Origin: Planctomycetota bacterium
Lineage (GTDB): Bacteria; Planctomycetota; Planctomycetia; Pirellulales; Pirellulaceae
Assembly (NCBI GenBank): GCA_029259935.1
Contig: JAJDEH010000367.1
Location: forward strand, 1-22,213
Reading direction: 5' to 3'
DNA: 22,213 bases
In this document: positions 16,477 to 22,213 of the stretch, piece after piece
Layout: each line of letters starts with the position of its first letter
How positions within the stretch are numbered: the first letter of the stretch is position 1
Translations under genes and position numbers: made by a program
The notes under the pieces: model-generated
What the model was told of the DNA's origin: nothing
Seen by the model: only the letters and a program-made list of their open reading frames with translations
Database searches by the model: none

Positions 16477-17244
16477 TTATCGCGGAACGTCAAACATTGC
16501 CGAGCCCGTTTCGTCGAAGTCAAAGTAGCCAAGCTGCCCGATACACACGAACTTTGTACCTTGTTGATGATGGAACGACCAATTGCGATGATGATGCCCG
16601 AATATCCACAATGACGGCGCATGCAAGTCGAGACAGGATTGAAGCAACTTGTTGGTTTTGCTTGGCTTAGTGGTCACATTAATTGTCGCAACCAGAGGCA
16701 CGATTTCGGACGGGCAATCATGCGAAATGACGATTTGCGGAACTATGGAGTCGTATTGGGCCAGCGCGGCATCCAATTGAGCATCGTTCAATTCTTCATC
16801 GGGCCACCAATTAACGCCTTCAGTACGGCAATCAATGTCAACGCTGTGAGCACCACGCGCGAAAAAGAACTTGAATGATCCACTTTGAAGCGGGATCGAC
16901 TGTAACCCGAAGTCGCCAAGAAAGTGTGACGTCAGATTCGGCATATTGTCGTGATTGCCAGCAAGGATCCGATGCAATGCAGGATCAACATCTGACAGGC
17001 GGTTGTAGTCGAGCCCGAAGTCGCCGATTTGGACAGAATACGTTGAAGGTTCGATCAGGTTGAGATAGTTGCGGCCACGATCGCTGCGCGCCTGATAAGG
17101 TGAGCGCGGCAGCAAGTCACGCACGTTGCGTTCTTTGCGTTTAGGGCGAGCGGCGATTCGACCGTGGACATCGCCGATTATGCGGATATGTGGTCGCTCA
17201 GACACTTTCGGCGTCAGTCCATTTTTTGGGTGGTCTTGCTGCAT
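16477..17244 (-). CDS. Calcineurin-like metallophosphoesterase
   Basis: A soluble 255-residue two-metal phosphoesterase without signal peptide. The motif set is complete: GDVHG (residues 24-28), GDFG, GNHDN, SHDCP and GHHH, each supplying metal ligands or catalytic histidines. The segment VNWWPDEELNDAQLDAAL together with FFARGAHSVDID recalls phosphoesterases common in phages and accessory regions; substrate could be a nucleotide, nucleic acid or phosphoprotein. It follows the HEAT gene on the same strand. The ATG at 17244 puts the domain close to the N-terminus; a GTG at 17313, 9 nt after the HEAT stop, would add 23 residues and allow translational coupling. Neither start has a Shine-Dalgarno sequence at normal spacing. 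The gene is less GC-rich than the HEAT gene. Confidence 0.9.
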   Translation of the reverse strand: MQQDHPKNGLTPKVSERPHIRIIGDVHGRIAARPKRKERNVRDLLPRSPYQARSDRGRNYLNLIEPSTYSVQIGDFGLDYNRLSDVDPALHRILAGNHDNMPNLTSHFLGDFGLQSIPLQSGSFKFFFARGAHSVDIDCRTEGVNWWPDEELNDAQLDAALAQYDSIVPQIVISHDCPSEIVPLVATINVTTKPSKTNKLLQSCLDLHAPSLWIFGHHHRNWSFHHQQGTKFVCIGQLGYFDFDETGSAMFDVPR

Positions 17245-17322
17245 AACGATTGGCGATCTGCCCTCCAACTCGGGCGCGTCTTCCCGCCAGCGCTCCCGAT
17301 ACAGCAGAAACACGGTCGTGAA

Positions 17323-19143
17323 CTAACGCTGCTCGATTCTAGGGATCGCCTGGCGGGCGTCCGCGCGAACGTTGGACTCCGGGTCATGGAATAACTTCCT
17401 CAAGGCCGCGATGGCGGGACGAGCCGGCGGGCCGATTTTCCCGAGGGCCGAAGCCGCGCCAGCGCGCACACTATTGTCCCTGTCATTGAGCGCTTTGATG
17501 AGCGCGGGAACGACGGTGTTGGCATTCGCGCCGACCCGGCCGAGGGCGACGGTGGACCAATAGCGCGCGGTCACATCCCCATCCTGGAGAACCTCGACGA
17601 CTGAGGGGACGGCCGCCGGGATAGACCCGAGGGCGTGGCTGACGTCGTAGCGGACTCCCGACTCGTCGTCAGGGAGCGCCTTGATGAGGGCGGGCACGAC
17701 CGTTTCCGGCGCGGCTCCCACCTTACCGAGCGCCCGCGCGGCACCGCGGCGCAAGAGCTCATCGTCGGCATGAAGGGTTTCAAGCAGCGCGGGGATCGCC
17801 GCCCGGCCGATTTCGCCGAGGGCATTGCGGGCCTGTACGTGGACGGCACCGCGCTTGTCCGCCAGCACCTCTATCAGGGCGGGAACGGCCGACTTGGCGT
17901 CCGGCCCGATGCCGCCGAGAGCCCGCGCCGCACCTCGGCGGGCCTGCTTGTCTTCGTTCTTCAGAGTTTCGATCAGGGCGGGAACGGCGGCCGGACCAAT
18001 GTTGCTAAGTGCGGCGCTAGTATCGTGCCGCGACAGACGGCTAATCAGAGCTGGCACGGCCGACTCGGCGTCGGGGCCGATTCCACCGAGGCCGTCAATG
18101 GCCGCTCGGCGGACATCCGACTCTTCGTCCTGAAGAGTTTCGATGAGCGCGGGAACGGCCGCCTTGGCTTGCGGGCCGATTGCACCGAGCGCGCGGGCCG
18201 CCGCCGCGCGGACATCCTCGTCCTTGTCCTTCAGCGTTTCGATCAGCGCGGGCACGGCCGATTTGGCTTCTGGACCGATCCTGCCGAGGGCATGGCAGGC
18301 ACCTTCGCGTCCTCCCGAGTATCGGTCCTTAAGACTCTCGATGAGCGCGGGCACGGCCGATTTTGCCTCGGGTCCAATGGCGGCCAGCGCGCGAGCGGCT
18401 TTTTCGTGCAGATCCCCATATTTGTCTTGGAGCGTTTTGACGAGTTCGGGCACGGCCGCTTTCGCACCGGGGCCGATTCGATGCAGCGCTTTGACGGCGC
18501 CTCGGCGGACCGATGGGCTCTCGTCGCGCAGAGCCTCCCTCAGCGCGGGAACCGCCTCCGCACCGATTCTGCCGAGGCCGGCCGCGGCCCAAGTGTGAAC
18601 CTCGCCGCTCTTGCCTTTGAACACTCCGATCAGCCGTGGGATTGCTTCGTCTGGCGTGGCAATTCGGCCGAGGGCATTAGCGGCCCCGTTGCGAACGCGC
18701 GAGGAATCGTCATCGAGCGCCGCGATGACGATGGGTATGGCCGATCTGGCATTGAGGCCTATTCCGCCCAGAGCCCGAATGGCAGTATCGCGGACCATGT
18801 CTTCCTTATCGCCTTCGACCACTGCAATCAGAGCGGTGACGGCCGACGGCGCACCAATCCGACCCAGAGTCGAAGCGGCTCCATTTCGAACGAACTGGTC
18901 TTCATCCTGGAGCGCCTCGATAAGCATGGGTACGGCCGGTAGAGCCGCTTGGGCATCGGGGACGATCTTACCAAGGTCCCAGGCGGCCGTCCTGCGGACT
19001 TTCACATCCTCGTCGCCCAGCATTCGCTTCCACGCGTTCAAACGCTTGTCGCCCACCAGCGGATCATTCTCGGCGGTCCCTTGCGCCAAGATTTGCGAAG
19101 CCGTCAGCCAGCACAAGCAGGCAATCGTGGCCCTGTTTCTCAT
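17323..19143 (-). CDS. Exported HEAT-repeat protein, about 18 units
   Basis: A 606-residue scaffold-type protein. Residues 1-21 form a signal peptide with likely cleavage after ILAQ, so the protein is exported, or lipid-free in the periplasm. The rest is about 18 tandem HEAT/PBS-lyase-like units, mostly 33 residues, with the consensus VPALIETLKD-D-VRR-AA-ALG-IGP-AKSA. Units 7-12 are nearly identical; one unit (around LISRLSRHDTSAALSNIGP) is shortened to 24 residues. There is no catalytic domain, so a protein-binding role is inferred. GGGAGGA is positioned 7 nt before the ATG at 19143, giving the strongest ribosome-binding site in this part of the window. The metallophosphoesterase follows on the same strand and may be co-transcribed, though that protein is cytosolic. 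Confidence 0.92.
   Translation of the reverse strand: MRNRATIACLCWLTASQILAQGTAENDPLVGDKRLNAWKRMLGDEDVKVRRTAAWDLGKIVPDAQAALPAVPMLIEALQDEDQFVRNGAASTLGRIGAPSAVTALIAVVEGDKEDMVRDTAIRALGGIGLNARSAIPIVIAALDDDSSRVRNGAANALGRIATPDEAIPRLIGVFKGKSGEVHTWAAAGLGRIGAEAVPALREALRDESPSVRRGAVKALHRIGPGAKAAVPELVKTLQDKYGDLHEKAARALAAIGPEAKSAVPALIESLKDRYSGGREGACHALGRIGPEAKSAVPALIETLKDKDEDVRAAAARALGAIGPQAKAAVPALIETLQDEESDVRRAAIDGLGGIGPDAESAVPALISRLSRHDTSAALSNIGPAAVPALIETLKNEDKQARRGAARALGGIGPDAKSAVPALIEVLADKRGAVHVQARNALGEIGRAAIPALLETLHADDELLRRGAARALGKVGAAPETVVPALIKALPDDESGVRYDVSHALGSIPAAVPSVVEVLQDGDVTARYWSTVALGRVGANANTVVPALIKALNDRDNSVRAGAASALGKIGPPARPAIAALRKLFHDPESNVRADARQAIPRIEQR
17971..18540. repeat. In-gene 99-bp tandem repeat (HEAT units)
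   Basis: The minus-strand HEAT gene shows exact 99-bp periodicity: the same block (read on the plus strand as GATGAGCGCGGGAACGGCCG and variants) starts at 18043, 18142, 18241, 18340 and 18439. The next block down starts at 17971, 72 bp from 18043, which is the shortened unit. DNA similarity between units is high, pointing to recent unit duplication or gene conversion. Confidence 0.8.
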
Positions 19144-19297
19144 GGGTCGTTCCTCCCATCATGATTTTGACTCTTCGAATTCGCCGTGAATTCCGTGAAT
19201 AGCGCCCGGCAACTTCAATCAGGAAACGAAGATAGCGATTACCATCCTAAATGTGGCAACAGTAGGTCCACAAGAGTTTTTCCAGCCGTTTGGCTGT

Positions 19298-19381
19298 CAG
19301 CCAGTGGCAACATCAGCATTCCTGGTCCGCGACGACGGCCACGGGCTGCGAGCGTACGGCGATCAGCGGCATACCGCGTAA
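19298..19381 (+). pseudogene. Decayed 3' fragment of the WecA-like gene
   Basis: Bases 19298-19342 match 16133-16178 of the intact gene at 42 of 46 aligned positions, including a 1-bp deletion that shifts the frame. Bases 19357-19381 match 16337-16361 at 22 of 25 positions and keep the TAA stop codon. The two blocks are in the same order and orientation, with about 160 bp of the original missing between them, replaced by 14 unrelated bases. The translated pieces read SQWQHQHS, then after the frameshift VRDDG, and DQRHTA before the stop, against SQWQYQHSMVRDDG and DQRRAA in the intact protein. It ends 24 bp before the radical SAM gene's stop codon. Confidence 0.7.
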
Positions 19382-19405
19382 CGATCAAGATTGCTTGGAC
19401 CGGCT

Positions 19406-20965
19406 TCAGCCGACGGCCCCCGGGGCGTAATCACTGGCCTCGTACAGTTCCGGTTCGGGCACGACGACTTCTTCCGCCGGCAGGCTTTGCGGCAACGGAG
19501 CGAGTTCAAAATCGTAGGTCTGTTTTCGAAGCTCCATGAATTCCTTCACGCCGTCTCTGCGAACGCGCATCACTCCGCCCGACATGGGATGCATTCGTCG
19601 CCACGCGCAATAGCGAATGAACATCGACATGCCGAGACTGCCCAACGACTTGGTCACTTTCTTTTTGTGTCGCAAGCCACGGTCCTTGACATTCTGCAGT
19701 GCATGCGACCAGGAGTTGAAACGGCGATAGCAGTCGTACAACAACTCGGAAAGCCGCTCGCGCGAAAAGTGGGGATGACGCCAGGTAAGGCATGTCGTAT
19801 CAAAGCGGTCCAGGTTCTTCTCGGTGATCAGCCCGTCCGCCAGGAATTCGTCGTATTGCTCGGTGCCGGGAATCGGACAGAGGACATAAAACGACGACCA
19901 AGTTGGCCCCAAAGCGCACAATGTTTCCAGGTGTTCGTCCACTTCTCGTTCGGTCTCGTTAGGAAATCCGATGATATTTGAAAAGTGCGAACCGATGTCA
20001 TGTTCGCTACACAGCCGCACGATGTCGCGGTATGTATCGGGTCGATTCTGGCGTTTCTTGGCTTCGATCAACGTCTGCCGGTTAAACGATTCGACGCCGA
20101 TGAAGATTTGGTAACAGCCGGCTTTGGACAGCAGGGCGACCAGCTTTTCCTGTCTTGCGATTTGTGTATCGCATTGGCAAAAGAAATCGAGTCCGAGCTT
20201 TTCCTCAATCATGGCTTCTAGTAGCGCCTCGCCATCGGCGTACTTGTTGAAGTTGTCCGACGTGAACATGATCAGCCGGACACCTGCCGCTTTGGCCGCC
20301 CGCAGGCTGGCCATGGTCGTCTCCACGCTCTGGCTACGCACGCGCCGCCCGGCGATCTTGATGACGGAACAAAAGTTACAGATGAACGGGCAACCGCGGG
20401 CCGGGTAGAGTCCCAAAAGCGGATTGACGTAGCGCCGCAAGTCTCGTCGCGTGGGCGGAATAATGACGGGGGCTTCCAATTCTTGTTGCCACCGCTGGTC
20501 GCGCCCGTAGACCGGTTGCAGCTCGCCGTCTTTCGCATCCTGCAGGATTTGGGGCCACACTAATTCGGCTTCGGACAAGGCAAAACTGATTCCCCGTCCT
20601 TGCATCTCGGACGTGTCGCAAGTCATCACATGCGGCCCGCCGATGACGGCCATGCACCCATTCTTATGCGCGTAGGCCGCCAGATCCAACGCCCGATGGA
20701 ACTGATGACTCTGCACGCCAACCAACGCGACCAACGTGCGGCTGCCGGGCGAGTGTTCTAATAAGGAAAGATATTTCAGATCGGTGTGGACGTATTCATC
20801 GATCGCATGGACGTCCAGGTTGCTTCCCTCAAGCTCGGTCGGCGTCATGCTGCGAACATGAGGTACCGTACTATTGGGGATCAGGCCCCAACGAAATCGC
20901 TCGACGTCGCCCGCGGGGGTGTACTTGCTGGGCTTGACGACGACAACTCGCAATGGGCTACCCAT
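19406..20965 (-). CDS. Radical SAM protein with N-terminal B12-binding-like domain
   Basis: A 519-residue cytoplasmic enzyme of the BchE-like radical SAM group. Residues about 50-145 form a cobalamin-binding-like Rossmann domain with LVGVQSHQFHRAL and VIGGPHVMTCD; the classical DxHxxG is absent, as in many members. Residues 192, 196 and 199 in GCPFICNFCS are the CxxxCxxC cysteines that bind the 4Fe-4S cluster. IFIGVESFNRQTL and NIIGFPNETEREVDEHL are typical later barrel motifs. The C-terminal 150 residues resemble the DUF4070-type extension. Such enzymes methylate or rearrange lipids, pigments and natural products; the substrate is unknown and no biosynthetic partner lies nearby. AAGGAGA is positioned about 5 nt before the ATG at 20965, supporting this start. 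Confidence 0.9.
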   Translation of the reverse strand: MGSPLRVVVVKPSKYTPAGDVERFRWGLIPNSTVPHVRSMTPTELEGSNLDVHAIDEYVHTDLKYLSLLEHSPGSRTLVALVGVQSHQFHRALDLAAYAHKNGCMAVIGGPHVMTCDTSEMQGRGISFALSEAELVWPQILQDAKDGELQPVYGRDQRWQQELEAPVIIPPTRRDLRRYVNPLLGLYPARGCPFICNFCSVIKIAGRRVRSQSVETTMASLRAAKAAGVRLIMFTSDNFNKYADGEALLEAMIEEKLGLDFFCQCDTQIARQEKLVALLSKAGCYQIFIGVESFNRQTLIEAKKRQNRPDTYRDIVRLCSEHDIGSHFSNIIGFPNETEREVDEHLETLCALGPTWSSFYVLCPIPGTEQYDEFLADGLITEKNLDRFDTTCLTWRHPHFSRERLSELLYDCYRRFNSWSHALQNVKDRGLRHKKKVTKSLGSLGMSMFIRYCAWRRMHPMSGGVMRVRRDGVKEFMELRKQTYDFELAPLPQSLPAEEVVVPEPELYEASDYAPGAVG

Positions 20966-21309
20966 ATCCGTCTCCTTGGCTGAGGCGCTCGGGGTTCAAT
21001 CCACGGGCGCTTCGTCAGATTTCCGTCTAGTTTGACAGCGAGTCCGCACTGAAAGTGCAACCATCTTCAACAATCGCCGACGAGGGGACGGCCAAAAACT
21101 GACCGCTAACGCGATAGTACGATAGCCACAACATACCACATTCACGAGAAGCAATGCGTCAACAAGCGCGATTGGTAAGGTTTTACAAAGAGATTACCTG
21201 CCGCCCATAAGGATCTACAACCGGGGTGATGCCACTGCTGGCATGGCCGGCTTGCCCAACCGTGCCAACGAGGGAGACGACCGATGCCAATCCAGCTCCA
21301 TGACACCCG
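20966..21309. other. Intergenic region upstream of the radical SAM gene
   Basis: A 344-bp spacer between two minus-strand genes. It must carry the end of the MFS transcript and probably the radical SAM promoter. Apart from the palindrome at 21229-21267 and an AT-rich stretch at about 21110-21220, I see no gene, RNA gene or clear promoter pair. Confidence 0.55.
21229..21267. repeat. Imperfect palindromic element downstream of the MFS gene
   Basis: A perfect stem ATGCCA-CTGC-TGGCAT occupies 21229-21244. A larger imperfect inverted repeat pairs TGCCACTGCTGG with CCCAACCGTGCCA at 21255-21267. It begins about 43 bp past the MFS stop in the direction of transcription, so it may act as a transcript end, but it lacks a T-run. 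It resembles short palindromes scattered in planctomycete genomes, recalled from memory and not verified. Confidence 0.35.
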
Positions 21310-22213
21310 TCAATCACCGCGGGGCATTGGCGGTTTCGCGGTCGCCACCAGAACCGCGGCAACCAGTGGCATGATCAGGAAGGACAAGAGCGCGGCGTTG
21401 TACGACCCAAAATAATCGATGGCCAGGGCCAGTGGCAGAGGCCCCAGAGCCGCACAGAGAATCATGACCGAAATCGCGCAGCCGCGGATGGTCCCTTGGT
21501 TGGCTCGGCCATAGTAGGTCATCCAAACGACCATGCCGGTGCTGCGAATGACGCTTCCATGAAGGCCCATCACGGCTGCATAGAAGATCGCGAAAGCAGA
21601 CAAGGGCAGAATCGAGACTGTCGCGACCGCCGTGGCCAAGAGTATCATCGCTGCGCACAGCAAATAGCGGCCCGGCAATCGATCGGTGAGCCAACCCGCT
21701 CCCAGGGCGGCGCAAGACGATATGACCGCCTGGATGGCAATCAGCCCCAAAGCCCACGTTGGCGAAACTCCGCGGCTGCCAAGCAACGACACTTGATGAA
21801 ATATCAAACCGGTTCCCACCAAACCGCTCGTCGCCGGAACCGCCAACAGTTTCCAGAATGTCGGATCGCGCAATACATCAACCGCCGTCCACGGTTCCGA
21901 TGTTGGAAAGTCTTCAGAAGGCTTCGGCGTTGCCGGTGGTGGCGGATCGCCATCGGGATGCAGGCCCAAATCTTCCGGCCGGTCGCGGATCAGCAGCAAG
22001 CCCGGACCAACCAAGACGATCCAAACCAGCCACGCCATGACGGCCCAGCCCGTTTCCCATCCGTAATTGGAAATCAAGAAGCCGTTGATCAGCGGGAAGG
22101 TCATCACTGACAAACTGCCGCCAAGTCCCGCGGCCGCGGTCGCAAACCCGCGACGCCGCTCAAACCATTCTCCGACCAGCCAGGTCGCGCACAGACACAG
22201 GGCGCCTTGGCCC
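21310..22213 (-). CDS. MFS transporter, N-terminus beyond the window
   Basis: The C-terminal 300 residues or so of a major facilitator permease; the frame is open to the right edge, so the start is outside. In-frame residues before the first possible start read WFERRRGFATAAAGLGGSL, the typical MFS loop between helices 4 and 5. The following part includes LLIRDRPEDLGLHPDGDPPP in the central cytosolic loop and six further hydrophobic segments ending at PPMPRGD. The loop motif is common in oxalate/formate antiporter-like and monocarboxylate-type MFS proteins, but the substrate cannot be assigned. It lies upstream of the radical SAM gene on the same strand with a 344-bp gap, so co-transcription is doubtful. 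Confidence 0.88.
   Translation of the reverse strand, partial: GQGALCLCATWLVGEWFERRRGFATAAAGLGGSLSVMTFPLINGFLISNYGWETGWAVMAWLVWIVLVGPGLLLIRDRPEDLGLHPDGDPPPPATPKPSEDFPTSEPWTAVDVLRDPTFWKLLAVPATSGLVGTGLIFHQVSLLGSRGVSPTWALGLIAIQAVISSCAALGAGWLTDRLPGRYLLCAAMILLATAVATVSILPLSAFAIFYAAVMGLHGSVIRSTGMVVWMTYYGRANQGTIRGCAISVMILCAALGPLPLALAIDYFGSYNAALLSFLIMPLVAAVLVATAKPPMPRGD

Noticed and set aside
17971..18540. Regular spacing that could suggest a CRISPR array
   Set aside because: The 99-bp period is in frame, codes for 33-residue HEAT units, and has no short repeat/unique spacer pattern.
17635..18942. A 435-codon open frame antisense to the HEAT gene
   Set aside because: It mirrors the repeated GC-rich codon pattern of the HEAT units and has no recognisable domain; the minus-strand gene has a signal peptide, a strong ribosome-binding site and clear HEAT repeats.
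1..22213. tRNA, rRNA, transposase, integrase or attachment-site sequences
   Set aside because: No cloverleaf-like segment, rRNA-like sequence or recombinase motif was recognised in any frame; the suspected insertion near 16-19 kb is argued only from the duplicated gene end.

Overview
The window looks like a piece of a GC-rich planctomycete chromosome, probably from the Pirellulales side of the phylum. This is an inference. Its main support is a 989-residue secreted protein that joins a PVC-type dehydrogenase-like beta-propeller, a HEAT-like region and a C-terminal CxxCH cytochrome domain, an architecture typical of Planctomycetes and Verrucomicrobia. A Tat-exported amidohydrolase, a WecA-like enzyme with a long cytosolic tail and Cys-rich small membrane proteins fit the same picture. 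There are no rRNA, tRNA, CRISPR or transposase genes in the window.

Layout. (1) 171-3128 is a threonine-degradation locus: a minus-strand XRE-cupin regulator diverges from threonine 3-dehydrogenase (tdh), which overlaps glycine C-acetyltransferase (kbl) by 52 bp. The 103-bp divergent spacer holds a candidate operator and promoter. (2) 3284-7472 encodes membrane proteins: a duplicated ABC-2 permease (minus), a small anchored protein (plus) and a DUF4153/DUF4173-like polytopic protein (plus). (3) 7697-12928 holds an FHA-domain protein, a Tat-exported amidohydrolase and, convergent with it, the large PVC-type cytochrome c protein. (4) 13055-16361 is a divergent polysaccharide pair: a WbuB-like glycosyltransferase (minus) and a WecA-like sugar-phosphate transferase (plus). 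(5) 16477-19143 is a minus-strand pair: an exported HEAT-repeat protein of about 18 units followed by a metallophosphoesterase. (6) 19406-22213 holds a B12-binding-type radical SAM protein (minus) and the C-terminal part of an MFS transporter (minus) that runs off the right edge.

Functional links. Tdh oxidises threonine to 2-amino-3-ketobutyrate and Kbl cleaves this with CoA to glycine and acetyl-CoA; the divergent regulator probably controls the pair. The WecA-like enzyme would start a lipid-linked glycan and the WbuB-like enzyme could extend it.

The most unusual signal is a decayed, internally deleted copy of the 3' end of the wecA-like gene at about 19298-19381, roughly 3 kb from the intact copy. 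The HEAT/phosphoesterase pair lies exactly between the two, which suggests a past duplication or insertion. No clearly new multi-gene system was identified. The best leads are this flanked pair, the FHA protein with an unrecognised N-terminal region, and the overlapping tdh-kbl junction.
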